Shown here in pieces: positions 22,233 through 33,404 of a DNA stretch of 64,000 nt. Origin of the DNA: Bathynomus jamesi (taxonomy: Eukaryota; Arthropoda; Malacostraca; Isopoda; Cirolanidae). How positions within the stretch are numbered: position 1 is the first letter of the stretch; each line of letters opens with the position of its first letter. The notes under the pieces were generated by a model. It was not told the origin of the DNA and searched no databases. It was given only the letters and a program-made list of their open reading frames with translations. A program made the translations under genes and the position numbers. Location of the stretch: positions 5,001 through 69,000 of the forward strand of contig JAJOZX010012066.1 in assembly GCA_023014485.1 (NCBI GenBank), written 5' to 3'.

Positions 22233-24774
22233 TTATTTTTTCTGGGCGAAATCATCAATAACATCATCATATGAAATCTCACTGCCAACATCCTGATTCA
22301 TGCTTATGATGCCAAGGCCACTGAGGCGATCCTGCCCCATTGATGATCTGAGGTACTGTAGTTCTTGATTAGCTTCACCTTAGAGAGCTCCTCTCGGCTG
22401 ACGCTACTGTCACAGGTAGAGTGCAGGCAATTCTTAGTGCAACCCAGAGATTGGGGTATAGTTCCTCCAGTTGCTTCTGATGAATGAAGGAGAGAAGCTC
22501 CAATGCAGTCATGTTGTGTGAAGGTAAAGTCGACAGGTTCTTAATTTCGAGGGCCAGTTCTCTTCCATCAATGCCAGAGTCAGCTCCAGAGCTCAGTATC
22601 TTAGAGAGCTTTTCGCACTTGCAGGACAAGTTTTCCTTGTTCATTGTGGTGAAGTTTAGGAGAACCCCAAATATGTCCCTCACATCATCTAATGTTTTGA
22701 ATCTCTCATTTATTGATCCGATGGCACAATCCACCACCACATTGAAAAATTTTACTTCCAGCATCTTTAAGGCTTCTGTAAATGGTTCGTCAGGAGCTTC
22801 GTAAGCAAAGTGCTTTTTTGTGGATCTGAGCCTCTTCTCCTTCAGCACAGCCTCCACATTCATTTCCTCACATATGTCCCTAGCTACGACTTGTGCTGCA
22901 ACAAAACCTGTTTCTGTAGCTGGTGAGTGAGTCTTTTGTTTTTGTGAGGAGGTTGACTGCCACATCAAACTGCATTGTAGGAGACTGCAGAAGTTTGCTC
23001 ACATGGTTAACTGCATGAAGAATGTCATACCATACTACTGTGCAAATCTGAAAGCGATGAGACCCTACCTCCTCTGCAAGTGCTTGTGCTTCAATCCTGG
23101 CTATGGCATCTGTGGCATTGTTTCTGACTTCCAACAGGGCCTCTCTGATGTTGTGGCTCTGGTATCGCACAGCCTCAATGCTCTTAAGCCGGCTCTCCCA
23201 CCTGGTTTCACTCCAAGACTTGAGTGTTATGTTCACGTGCTTCTTTAGGATTGTCCATCTCTGTGTAGCTGCTGCAAAAAGGTTGTACAATTTTTGTACG
23301 TTGCCAAAGAAGCTGATAGCATCTGTGGAAGCTTTAGCTGCATCAGCCACTACAAGATTCAGAGTGTGAGCCCCACATGGAACATAGAGTGCACGACAGT
23401 TCTTCTCTAATAACCTTGCCTGAACACCTTTGTTCTTGCTCTTCATGTTCGCTCCGTTGCCATCCTCTGCAGTCATCAAAGTGAATATTCAGTTCATCTA
23501 GTCTCTTCAGAATCAGAACTGATAGACCCAGGCCTGTACTTTCTGAAGCATCAAGAAAGCCCAAGAAGTATTCTTTTATTTTTGGTACTTCACCCATTTT
23601 AACAGTTCTGATAACACTGGTCAACACTCATTTTATTGCCAATCATATTAGAGTGATTTTGGGGTAACTTTGTGGTGCTGATTCCGAATATGACATCGGT
23701 TTTGCTAGATTGGCTCTAATTTATGAGATAATTGGTACCCCATTGAAACCCGTAAAAATGCAAAAAATTTAATGTTCAGGCGGAGCCTACTTACAAATCG
23801 CATTGAAATTGTCTCAAATCATACAAAAGTAAACACATGAAATACATAATGGCATTTTATTCGGTCTCACCATCTAGAATGTTCCGGTAGTTTCCCATAT
23901 GCACGCGTTATGGTTACGTTTCCTATTAATTGAGGGTATTCATTATCTCAAGAACTAGAGCCAAATCGGAAAAACTACTTTCATTTTGGAATTCAGCAAC
24001 CCCAAAATACCCTAAATTCGTACGAATTTCCTTGGCAACGAAATTTTTTTTTTTTTGTTGACCTGTGTAATAATCGACATCTGTTCTTGGTGGCTTATGT
24101 CTGGAGTGCAGTCTAAAATGAGTGAGTAATATTTAGCTTGTTTTATTTCTGCAACAATGGCATCCAAGATCTTCCCACTAATGGACCCAATGAGCTCATT
24201 TTGAATGATGTTTCCTAGGTAACTTGAATGACTATATTGGCCACTTTCGACTCTGCTGATGTGTTGTTTCATCACCGGATCAAATTTGGCAAGCAGCTCA
24301 ACCTCCTTCAAGAAGTTGCCATTGTCTCGATTGTACAATGTAGAGGAAGACCCTCTGAAAGCAAGGTTTCTCTCTGCCAGTGATTGGATTATACTTACAA
24401 GACGTGTGAGAACATCTCGCCAGCGTCTTCGCTCTACCTCCTTTAATGACATTTCAGTTTGGTCAATGGTCCTCCCAGTTTTTAGCCGCAGTTGCAGATC
24501 CTTCCATGTTGCCATGTTATCTGCATGTTCTGAACTATTTTCATGGCCTTTCAGAAGCGAACCAACGTTTATCCAGTCCATCCGTAATTAGTTTGTGCGA
24601 CTTCCTTGAAAACACTTTGCAGCAGAAGCAATAAAGAGCATCATTCCTTCTAGAGTACATCAGCCAGCTTCGCTTTATTTTTCCCCCATTAATTAATGTT
24701 CTGTACATGTTTATCTTTTTGATAATTGATCTGTGTGAACAGAATTTGAGGTGATGTGATCCATTAAATTTCAT
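22233..24774 (-). pseudogene. hAT transposase, ZMYM1-like (broken, with internal insertion)
   Basis: In order on the minus strand: TTF finger (24774-24600; KIKRSWLMYSRRNDALYCFCCKVF), DUF4371-like region (24480-24070; RDVLTRLVSIIQSLAERNLAFRG, LLAKFDPVMKQHISRVE, QAKYYSLILDCTPD), catalytic region (23620-23060; IRTVKMGEVPKIKEYF, GNGANMKSKNKGVQARLL, YVPCGAHTLNLVVADAAKAS, SWSETRWESRL) and hATC (22480-22233; YPNLWVALRIACTLPVTVASAERS, then SSMGQDRLSGLGI). Several frameshifts are present and a 445-bp element sits at 23619-24063. It is related to, but clearly distinct from, the 13-15 kb transposase. Confidence 0.87.
23619..24063. mobile_element. 445-bp insertion with GGTCAAC inverted ends
   Basis: GGTCAACA at the left and TGTTGACC at the right bracket non-coding DNA exactly where the hAT reading breaks between MSIIT and VIRTVKMGE. 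The TSD is not clear. Superfamily unknown. Confidence 0.65.
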
Positions 24775-25642
24775 ATTTCGAAATATTATAAATATTACAG
24801 AGACTAGCTTACTCTACACGATTCCTGAGCACTTGCCTAGCTTGATGGTCTACCTAACCTAGTTGCCTGAACTGTAATCCTAAGAATATACAAGTGGCAC
24901 ATCTCACCTGTGCTACTGGAAAGCTTCTCCTCCTCTATTTTCTTCTTTTTCCGTTTTTCAGCTCCTGATGGATAATGTCGTTTCATTTTCCAAGATGCAC
25001 GAAGTCACATCTAGTTAACCACAACTAATCTGCTAAATAATAATAATCATGATAATAATGATGATGATGATGATAATAATAATAAATAATAATAATGTTT
25101 TACAATACTAGAAAAATTAAGCATTTAGGAAAGTATTAGCATATAGTAAGAATAAAGATAAATAATACAGAAATAAGATCCGACAATAGTTATTTACACA
25201 TAACGACCAAAACGTTTCGTTTGTCTCCGTTTTATCACATTTGTCTCATACAAAAACTTTAATTAATACGACTAATAATAATAATAATGATAACTAACAA
25301 TATATTAATAACTTCAGCTATATTCCTATTCTTGCCCACTGAGCTATGACCTGGGAGCCTGCCTAGGGGCCCCCTAGTAGCAGCGGGGCCCTAAGCGGCC
25401 GCTTAGTTTACTTACGCCACCAAACCGCCCTGTCTATATCAGTCCTTCTCAAAGTCCCACATCGCATTCCTCCCTTAGCCGTCACACGCTCTTCCAAATC
25501 ATTACCACCATAAATCCTGAAAAACAAATTAATTATTTGCATCATTAGTTATACTTTAGTTTTACGAGAGTAATTATTAAAATTCACTTAGTCTACAAAA
25601 CAAAACACTTAATTAACCAATGTCTAATAAATTAAAGGTGAT

Positions 25643-26428
25643 TGTGAAAAAACTATATAGGGCTATGGGTTGATTGCCTGTGCCCTCATCCGCTGAAAAT
25701 TTCCAGCAGATTTCAGTGGAGGGTTACCGACAAAAGCCCTATGCTTTTTCGTTAGAGAGTTATGAATATGTAGGTGTTTAAAGGACCTTTTTATATTTAA
25801 GTGATTACGGTAATTCTAGCGTCGGGATTTGCGCGACGTACAGTATACTAGAATGAAAATAATTTGCCTCACCTTATTTTTGTTGGGTCTTTGTTTGCTT
25901 CGATGTAGGGCGTTACGATCATCTTCGGTGTAGGGCCGCCACGATCGAGTTTCGCGACGAATTTACTTAAGGTAATTAATATAGGCAGTCACTATATAAA
26001 CCCCTGAAGGAATAGGCCTATCCTTTTTTAGTCATTAGGTTTTAAATTATAAGGAATTCACTCAGAACTAGAGGGGGACAAAGACATCCTCCCAGTTTAA
26101 AGCTTCGCTGTAACATAAACAGCCCTGAGAGCCGTTCCTTGGTTCTGGTGTATTATTTGCCGAACTAGCATGATTTTGTTGTGTCTACTACCTTTTGGTA
26201 GACTAAATAATAAATTGGGTTTTCTTGTTGCTATGTGGGGCTGATTCATACGTACAGGTTCTTTGTACGTATGGCAATTCAATTATTTCATTCCCAATAG
26301 GCTATGTCGCCAATCCCGAGGCAATTTTGTATAGATATTTAATTCAATTAATTAATAATTTATATTTAATTATGAAATAAATGTACCACATATGATACCA
26401 TGTTGTGAGTGCGTATAGTTTTTCCATA
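25643..26428 (-). repeat. BEL-1 3' LTR
   Basis: 786 bp, almost identical to 32523-33309; only a G/T difference near 25826 and a one-base G-run difference near 26071 were noticed. A TATATAAA element lies near 25992. Its inner edge borders a G10 tract (plus strand). Confidence 0.93.
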
Positions 26429-26705
26429 TACTGGGGGGGGGGCCGGAGAAAAATTTGTATGTTATAGATCAAATTTTTTTATAAACTGTGTTTTAAACCA
26501 TGTGAAATGGATTGAAAAGAATGAAGTAGAAATTTAGGGAGAGAGAGGTTACTCAAGACCTATTCAAATAGAAAGTTCAAGAGGCCTCGCCTTCTCAAGT
26601 TTTTTAAAGTTATGTCAATCAGTTTGACTCCCTTTAGGTATAGGAAATTTATGGGATTAAAGTAAAGTTATTAAGCATTTTAACTTTGCTCAGTTTGTGT
26701 AAGTT

Positions 26706-27236
26706 TTATAAGTCACCAGTCTTAATTTTTTCTTGTAAAAGTTGTCTGGCTTTCAAAGCAGTCTTTCTTTGAGGCCTGTCTGGTTTAGTCTGAGTTACAT
26801 CAGGCACATTGAGAGATTCCTCCCCAATAGTATCCTGATCCATCCTTTGGGGTAATGGTTCTAATTTAGCCCCACACTCCAAAGGATATAGTAATGTGAT
26901 ATCTCTGGTGGTTTCACCAGTTGCTGTTTTCAGTTTTACAACCCTGGTAACTTCGTCTTCACCAGTTTTGAGTTCCAAGACTTTTCCCATTGACCAATGT
27001 TGTCTTGGTGTCTTGTCATGTATCAACACAATGTCCCCAATTTTGACTGAATCATTCCAACTTTGTTTTGTTAATTGTTTATGTCTTTCTCTAAGACTTG
27101 TTAAGTATTCTTCTCTCCATTTTGTTATAAATTGAGTCTTGATTTGTGTCAAATGTTTGTATTTTGTGTTGAGTTCTTTGTGTCCTATTTCCCAATCTGG
27201 ATCCTCTGTACTGTTATGTTCAGATTCTGGTAACAT
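26706..27236 (-). pseudogene. BEL-1 pol C-terminal domain (DUF5641-like)
   Basis: The minus-strand frame contains FITKWREEYLTSLRERH, KIGDIVLIHDKTPRQHWSMG and GKVLELKTGEDEVTRVVKL, the SH3-like tail that follows the integrase in BEL/Pao pol. It ends at 26706 with a natural-looking stop. Upstream it continues the integrase in another frame, so the polyprotein is broken here. Confidence 0.85.
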
Positions 27237-27256
27237 GTTTACTGTTTCTCCCTTAA

Positions 27257-28128
27257 TTAGGTGGTTTGGTGTGAGAGGTTCTGGCTCATTAATACCATCT
27301 CCACATAAGTTAATGGTCTGTTGTTGACAACATTTTCAATTTCTGACAGAATAGTCATGAGTTCAAAAAGTTGTAGATGTTTTGTCCCAATAGTCTTTTT
27401 AAGGCAGTTCTTTACAGTTTGTATGTTTCTTTCCCAAATTGAACCATACCATGGTGTATTAACAGGAATGTACTTCCAGGTTATGTTGTGTTTGGTTAAA
27501 TGAGTTTGTACTGTTTCACTGTCACAAATCTGATGAATAATTCTTTCACCGATTTGAAGTATGTGGCATTGTCTGACCATATAGTTTTGGGTACAGAATT
27601 GTGTGCACAAAATCGTCTGAAAGCAGCAATAAAAGCTTCTGCTGTCAGATCTTCTACTATGTCTAGACATATGGCACGTGTGGCAGCACAGGTGAAGAGT
27701 ACAATGTACACTTTGTATTCCTTTGAATCCATTTTGTCTCCAAAACTCACATTTACCGCTCCAGTGTAGTCAATACCCGTGGTTTCAAATGGTCGAGTAA
27801 ATGTTACTCGTTCCACAGGTAGGTCTGGAGGGCTTGGGGTCTTAAAGGGTCGTGAATGGATACGTTTACAAGGAATGCATGTGTTTAAAATTTTCTTTGT
27901 TTCAGTTCTACCCTTTGGTAGCCAGTAAGTCTTTCTCAGCTCTGTCAGGGTTTGTGGGACTCCCATGTGGTGTATTTTGTTGTGGGTATCCCTGATGATG
28001 AGTTTTGTGAAGTGATTTCTCCTTGGAAGAAGAATTGGGTGCTTAGAGTTGTAAGTCAAAGTTGACTTGTTAAGCCTTCCTTTACACCTTATCAGACCCT
28101 CTGTATCCAGGTACAGATTTAGATCCAT
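27257..28128 (-). pseudogene. BEL-1 integrase (frameshifted)
   Basis: The zinc-binding H-H-C-C module is seen as HNKIHHMGV through ILNTCIPCKR. The catalytic core follows: TGIDYTGAVNV (first Asp), KTIWSDNATYF (second Asp) and, after a frame change near 27500-27560, YGSIWERNIQTVKN (the Glu), then IENVVNNRPLTY. The full DDE set is present but spread over two frames. In BEL/Pao elements this protein inserts the cDNA copy and makes the 5-bp duplications seen here. Confidence 0.88.
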
Positions 28129-28240
28129 GACAAGTGAAGGAATACCTTTGTTTAATGTGCTACTGGACCTAAGATATTCAACTCCTTGTCAAATTCTGAA
28201 GCTCGTATCTGTTTGAGCCAGTATTTTGTTGCAGTTTCTG

Positions 28241-29326
28241 TTAAGTTAGAAAAGGCTTCTGAGGACAGTGTTTGAGAAGGTAGCTATTGACAAACTTGCA
28301 GCAATAGCCTGTAATTCTCAAGAGTTTGTTGTCTGAATAATGTTTGTAGTCAAATATAGGTTTGTCCTCAGTGATCTTTTCAGTTGTCGTAGAGTTGAGT
28401 GTGAGGTTAACTACTTTGGCTGGCCAAAGATCCTCACATGTTAGCCATTCGGGCCCTTCATACCAGATTTTATTTGTTTTCAACAGCTTGTAAGAGAGCC
28501 CTCTTGTCAAAAAGTCTGCAGGATTCTCTTTTGTTTTTATGTACCTAAATTTGATCCAAGGTTTGTGTTTGCAGTTTTGATTTCTGTTAGTCTGTTTTTC
28601 ACAAATATATTTTTGCAAGAAGTTGTATCTGTGTTGGTCACCCATGTTAGACAAATTTGACTGTCTGTCCTTAAGTAAATGTTTGTTATGTCAACTTCTT
28701 TATACACTTGTGAAAGAAAGTCTGCTGTTTTAACTCCCAATGAGACAGCTAATAATTCAAGTTGTGGTACAGTTTTCTTTTGGTTTAAGGGTGCCACTTT
28801 TGCCTTTGAATAAACCAAGTTACTTTCATTTTCACTTGTTAAATAGGCACAACACCCATAAGCTTGTGTGCTGGCATCTGTAAAAATGTGTAGTGTTTGC
28901 GATTTCAATCTGTAGCCAGCACATCTTGGTACGTAGATGTCTTGAACTTTGTTCAAGTCTGTGGCTAATTTTTTCCAATGAATTGGTCTTCCACTGAAAG
29001 TGGTTCATCCCAATCAATTTTCTTTTTCCATAAGTCTTGCAAAAGGATTTTGGATCTTATGGTTGCTGGTAAATATAATCCAATGGGGTCGAAAATTTTG
29101 GATGATTCTGAAAGCACTTGTCTTTTTGTATCAGCATTTGGATTTAAGTTATAACTCTTTGTGCAAAGAGTGTATCGTGTTCAGAATTCTGTTTTAAAAA
29201 CCAAAGCATTCCAAGTGTTTTCGTGTAATTGTTTGGTTCAATGTTCCCATTGTTGTCTTTTGTTATTTGTTCATTTAATTTAGGAGAATTAGAAAGAGTT
29301 TGTACTGTATTCAAACCTCCTACCAC
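28241..29326 (-). pseudogene. BEL-1 RT C-terminus and RNase H region
   Basis: Pieces in two or three frames: TKTLGMLWFLKQNSEHDTLF (RT end, about 29210), SSKIFDPIGLYLPATIRSKI near 29080, then RNase H (LHIFTDASTQAYGCCAYL, QLELLAVSLGVKTADFL, IYLRTDSQICLTWV at 28900-28640) and the linker FRYIKTKENPADFLTRGLS. The RT palm with the catalytic YxDD is absent, and sequence upstream switches to a duplicated integrase stub and minisatellite. Confidence 0.82.
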
Positions 29327-29331
29327 TTCAG

Positions 29332-29420
29332 ACTAGTCAATACCCGTAGTTTTAGTGGAGTAAATTTACTCCTCCACAGGTAGATCTGGAGGGCTTGGGG
29401 CTTTGAATCCTGTACTGTTT
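29332..29420 (-). pseudogene. Duplicate integrase stub at the minisatellite edge
   Basis: AGTCAATACCCGTAG through GGTAGATCTGGAGGGCTTGG repeats, with mismatches, the integrase stretch at 27765-27850 (the segment encoding SPPDLPVE and TTGIDYTG). It joins the RT relic to the 39-bp array. The same junction exists inverted in the second LTR element (about 45340-45440). Confidence 0.75.
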
Positions 29421-29436
29421 TTGTGTTGTTTAGCCT

Positions 29437-29710
29437 ATGGCCAAGGGAGGCCACAAGACCCTTTTTGTTTGGTCTCTGGCCAAAGGAGGCCACAAGACCC
29501 TTGTTGTTTGGTCTCTGGCCAAAGGAGGCCACAAGACCCTTGTTGTTTGGTCTCTGGCCAAGGGAGGCCACAAGACCCTTGTTGTTTGGTCTCTGGCCAA
29601 GGGAGGCCACAAGACCCTTGTTGTTTGGTCTCTGGCCGAGGGAGGCCACAAGACCCTTGTTGTTTGGTCTCTGGCCAAGGGAGGCCACAAGACCCTTGTT
29701 GTTTGTGTTG
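29437..29710. repeat. 39-bp minisatellite A in BEL-1
   Basis: About seven units containing GGCCAAGGGAGGCCACAAGA and CCCTTGTTGTTTGGTCTCT. Each unit has an internal TGGCC...GGCCA inverted pair. The period is divisible by three, leaving several frames open on both strands. Confidence 0.95.
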
Positions 29711-30925
29711 GGCTATGGCCAAGTGAGACCATCAGCCCCTTGATGAATTTGTTGGGCTATGGCCAAGGGTAGGCCATCAGCCCTTTGATGAATTTGTTGG
29801 GCTATGGCCAAGGGTAGGCCATCAGCCCTTTGATGATTTGTTGGGCTATGGCCAAGGGTAGGCCATCAGCCCTTTGATGAATTTGTTGGGCTATGGCCAA
29901 AGTAGGCCATCAGCCGTTTGATGAATTTGTTGGGCTATGGCCAAAGGTAGGCCAAGGCCCTTTGATGATTTGTTGGGCTATGGCCAAGGGTAGGCCATCA
30001 GCCCTTTGATGAATTTGTTGGGCTATGGCCAAGGGTAGGCCATCACCCTTTGATGAATTTGTTGGGCTATGGCCAAGGTAGGCCAAGGCCCTTTGATGAT
30101 TTGTTGGGCTATGGCCAAGGGTAGGCCAGGCCCTTTGATGATTTGTTGGGCTATGGCCAAGGGTAGGCCATCAGCCCTTTGATGAATTTGTTGGGCTATG
30201 GCCAAGGGTAGGCCATCACCCTTTGATGAATTTGTTGGGCTATGGCCAAGTAGGCCATCAGCCGTTTGATGAATTTGTTGGGCTATGGCCAAAGGTAGGC
30301 CAAGGCCCTTTGATGATTTGTTGGGCTATGGCCAAGGGTAGGCCATCAGCCCTTGATGAATATGTTGGGCTATGGCCAAGGGTAGGCCATCAGCCCTTTG
30401 ATGAATTTGTTGGGCTATGGCCAAGGTAGGCCAAGGCCCTTTGATGATTTGTTGGGCTATGGCCAAGGGTAGGCCATCAGCCCTTGATGAATTGTTGGGC
30501 TAGCCAAGGTAGGCCATCAGCCCTTTGATGAATTTGTTGGGCTATGGCCAAGGGTAGGCCATCAGCCCTTTGATGAATTTGTTGGGCTATGGCCAAGGGT
30601 AGGCCATCAGCCCTTTGATGAATTTGTTGGGCTATGGCCAAGGTAGGCCATCAACCCTTTGATGAATTTGTTGGGCTATGGCCAAGGGTAGGCCATCACC
30701 CTTTGATGAATTTGTTGGGCTATGGCCAAGGTAGGCCAAGCCCTTTGATGATTTGTTGGGCTATGGCCAGGGTAGGCCATCAGCCCTTTGATGAATTTGT
30801 TGGGCTATGGCCAAGGTAGGCCATCAGCCCTTTGATGAATTTGTTGGGCTATGGCCAAGGGTAGGCCATCAACCCTTTGATGAATTTGTTGGGCTATGGC
30901 CAAGGTAGGCCATCAGCCCTTTGGA
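29711..30925. repeat. About 45-bp minisatellite B in BEL-1
   Basis: Roughly 27 units such as GGGCTATGGCCAAGGGTAGG then CCATCAGCCCTTTGATGAAT, with small deletions between units. It shares the TGGCC...GGCCA inverted pair with array A, so B probably grew from the same seed. Confidence 0.95.
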
Positions 30926-31330
30926 GTAGAGTAGTTTGTTTGTACGTGTCACTGTCTAACCATATAATTTTTGGCACAAAATTATGTGCACAGAATCAGA
31001 GCGCAGCAATAAAAGCTTTTACTCTCCGATCCTTGGTTATGTTTAGACAGGTTGTTGTGTTTGAGACACATGAAAGAGTAGTGTGTGTGTGTGTGTGTGT
31101 ATCATTCCTCCGAATCCAGTTGGTCTTCAAAACTTGGATTCACCACTCCAATGAAGTTAATACCCGTAGTTATGAATGAGTAAATGTTGTGTATCCTACA
31201 GGTAGGTCTGGAAGGTTTTGGGGTTTTGAAGGAATCCAATCTGTTTGCAAGGAATGTATGTGTCTGTTAATGAAATCTGTTGTGTTTCTTCCTTTAAAAG
31301 AAGAATTGGATGTTTGAAGTCGTATGTATA
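30926..31330 (-). pseudogene. Decayed second copy of the integrase segment
   Basis: Nucleotides at 30940-31060 follow 27560-27670 (the TGTCTAACCATATAATTTT and AGCAATAAAAGCTTTTACTC stretches), and 31140-31310 follows 27750-28060. It therefore represents the same integrase region as 27257-28128 but heavily mutated, with a GT microsatellite at 31080-31100. It lies on the 5' (right) side of the minisatellite. Confidence 0.72.
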
Positions 31331-31489
31331 TATTTATATACTGTACCGTACGTATGTGTGTAAATGTGTATTTTGTTATAGGGTTTTATTTTTGGGTTTT
31401 GGGTTTGGTTAATCAATTTGGCTGAGTAAAGATCCTCAAACGTTGCATTTGAGACCCTTATATCAAGCCTTGTCTGTTTTATGCCTATA

Positions 31490-31700
31490 TGTCAAATTGG
31501 AATAGGTTGGGCCTATATTGGTCAAATAGGAATTGGAATAGGTTGGGCCTATATGGTCAAATAGGACTTGGAATAGGTTGGGCCTATATGTCAAATAGGA
31601 CTTAGAATAGGTTGGGCCTATATGTCAAATAGGACTTCGAATAGGTAATAGGTTGGGCCTATATGTCAAATAGGACTTCGAATAGGTTGGAATAGGGTCA
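31490..31700. repeat. Approximately 33-bp tandem repeat
   Basis: About six units of AATAGGTTGGGCCTATATG with TCAAATAGGACTT. A related array (ATTCTAAGTCCTATTTGACA units) occupies the matching place in the second LTR element at about 44040-44220. Confidence 0.88.
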
Positions 31701-31755
31701 CGAATAGGTGTTAGGTGGGTGTAGGTTTGAATTCGTGCAATTGCTTTAGGTCTTT

Positions 31756-31980
31756 GTGATGTTACAGTTCGAGTCGAATTTTGTGATGTTACAGTTCGAG
31801 TCGAATTTTGTGATGTTACAGTTCGAGTCGAATTTTGTGATGTTACAGTTCGAGTCGAATTTTGTGATGTTACAGTTCGAGTCGAATTTTGTGATGTTAC
31901 AGTTCGAGTCGAATTTTGTGATGTTACAGTTTGAGTCGAATTTTGTGATGTTACAGGTCTGAGTCGAATTTTGTGATGTT
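31756..31980. repeat. 27-bp tandem repeat
   Basis: About eight near-identical units containing TGATGTTACAGTTCGAGTCG and AATTTTG. The matching site in the second LTR element has a 29-bp version (about 43890-44015). Confidence 0.95.
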
Positions 31981-32503
31981 AATGAGTCTTATGAGTAAGT
32001 TAAATTGCTGAAATAAATTTTATAACCTACACACAGGTTCAATTATAAATTTAGTGTTTTTAATTAGGATAGGCCTTGAGTGTAAAGAGTAAGGCCTACT
32101 TTAAGAGGTAGGCCCATTATGTAAGGTAAAGTTAGGTGGGCCTACTAAATAGGCCTATTTGTTGGGCCTACCAAGTAGGCTTATGTTTGGGCCTATTATT
32201 TTATAGGACCTCAAATGAGTTAAGCCTGTTAAATTAACAAGGCTTTGTTTTTAGTTTGAAGAGTAGGACCTATTAAATAGGTTTAATGTTGTGGGCCTAT
32301 TATTTTTAGGACCTAAAATAAGTTATGCTTGTTAAATGAACAAGCCTTTGTTTTCGATTAGTGTAAAGGTAAAGGAATCGGTTCCCAGTTGCTTAGGCCA
32401 CCATATGAAAACTATAGTGGGGTTACGGTTGAAATTAGGGTTAGGCCTACTGAGTTAAGCCTAGCCACTACGTGTGTCAGTGTAAATTTTAGAGGGGTTA
32501 GTT

Positions 32504-32522
32504 CCCCTTCACAGGGCCACCA
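32504..32522 (-). promoter_or_regulatory. Candidate BEL-1 primer-binding site
   Basis: On the sense (minus) strand TGGTGGCCCTGTGAAGG starts directly after the 5' LTR end TTTTTTCACA. It begins with TGG as expected for pairing with a tRNA CCA end. The second element has TGGTGGCCCGTATG at the same place. Which tRNA is used was not determined. Confidence 0.55.
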
Positions 32523-33309
32523 TGTGAAAAAACTATATAGGGCTATGGGTTGATTGCCTGTGCCCTCATCCGCTGAAAATTTCCAGCAGATTTCAGTGGA
32601 GGGTTACCGACAAAAGCCCTATGCTTTTTCGTTAGAGAGTTATGAATATGTAGGTGTTTAAAGGACCTTTTTATATTTAAGTGATTACGGTAATTCTAGC
32701 GTCGGGATTTTCGCGACGTACAGTATACTAGAATGAAAATAATTTGCCTCACCTTATTTTTGTTGGGTCTTTGTTTGCTTCGATGTAGGGCGTTACGATC
32801 ATCTTCGGTGTAGGGCCGCCACGATCGAGTTTCGCGACGAATTTACTTAAGGTAATTAATATAGGCAGTCACTATATAAACCCCTGAAGGAATAGGCCTA
32901 TCCTTTTTTAGTCATTAGGTTTTAAATTATAAGGAATTCACTCAGAACTAGAGGGGGGACAAAGACATCCTCCCAGTTTAAAGCTTCGCTGTAACATAAA
33001 CAGCCCTGAGAGCCGTTCCTTGGTTCTGGTGTATTATTTGCCGAACTAGCATGATTTTGTTGTGTCTACTACCTTTTGGTAGACTAAATAATAAATTGGG
33101 TTTTCTTGTTGCTATGTGGGGCTGATTCATACGTACAGGTTCTTTGTACGTATGGCAATTCAATTATTTCATTCCCAATAGGCTATGTCGCCAATCCCGA
33201 GGCAATTTTGTATAGATATTTAATTCAATTAATTAATAATTTATATTTAATTATGAAATAAATGTACCACATATGATACCATGTTGTGAGTGCGTATAGT
33301 TTTTCCATA
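32523..33309 (-). repeat. BEL-1 5' LTR
   Basis: 787 bp; near-perfect copy of 25643-26428. Its outer edge, TTTTTCCATA, is followed by the GTGAT duplication. Confidence 0.93.
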
Positions 33310-33404
33310 GTGATTATTTGACTAAAAAATTAAAGAAAAAAGAAGCCACTTTTATTTCACAATTGCAACTATTATAATCACATTTTCGTTCCAATCATAC
33401 AACT

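Larger units (their letters stand above)
21842..25432 (-). mobile_element. Full-length hAT element (3591 bp) with perfect TSD
   Basis: Ends CAGGGCCGTTTCT and ACCGCCCTG-type inverse; TSD TCTATATC at 21834-21841 and 25433-25440. Subterminal GGGGCCCTAAGC-type motifs recur inverted at the right. It carries a minus-strand ZMYM1-like transposase relic and landed exactly at the left junction of another hAT. Confidence 0.92.
25643..33309 (-). mobile_element. BEL/Pao-type LTR retrotransposon with minisatellites in place of gag (BEL-1)
   Basis: LTRs at 25643-26428 and 32523-33309 flank 6.1 kb, and GTGAT is duplicated on both sides (25638-25642, 33310-33314). pol remnants on the minus strand give the orientation. 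In sense order: 5' LTR, primer-binding-type TGGTGGCCCTGTG, leader, two short tandem arrays, decayed integrase pieces, two minisatellites, then RT end, RNase H, integrase and DUF5641, and the 3' LTR. gag, protease and the RT catalytic core were not found. The LTRs differ at very few positions by eye, implying a recent insertion. Oddities: LTR tips are TATGG...CA-like rather than TG...CA, and the sense strand has a C tract where a polypurine tract is expected. Confidence 0.85.

Noticed and set aside
29403..29772. Overlapping 95-122 residue frames on both strands
   Set aside because: They exist only because the 39-bp unit has no stop in several frames; composition and repetition mirror the DNA array, with no protein domain.
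29437..30925. CRISPR-like repeat-spacer array
   Set aside because: Units are head to tail with no unique spacers, and the context is a eukaryotic LTR element.
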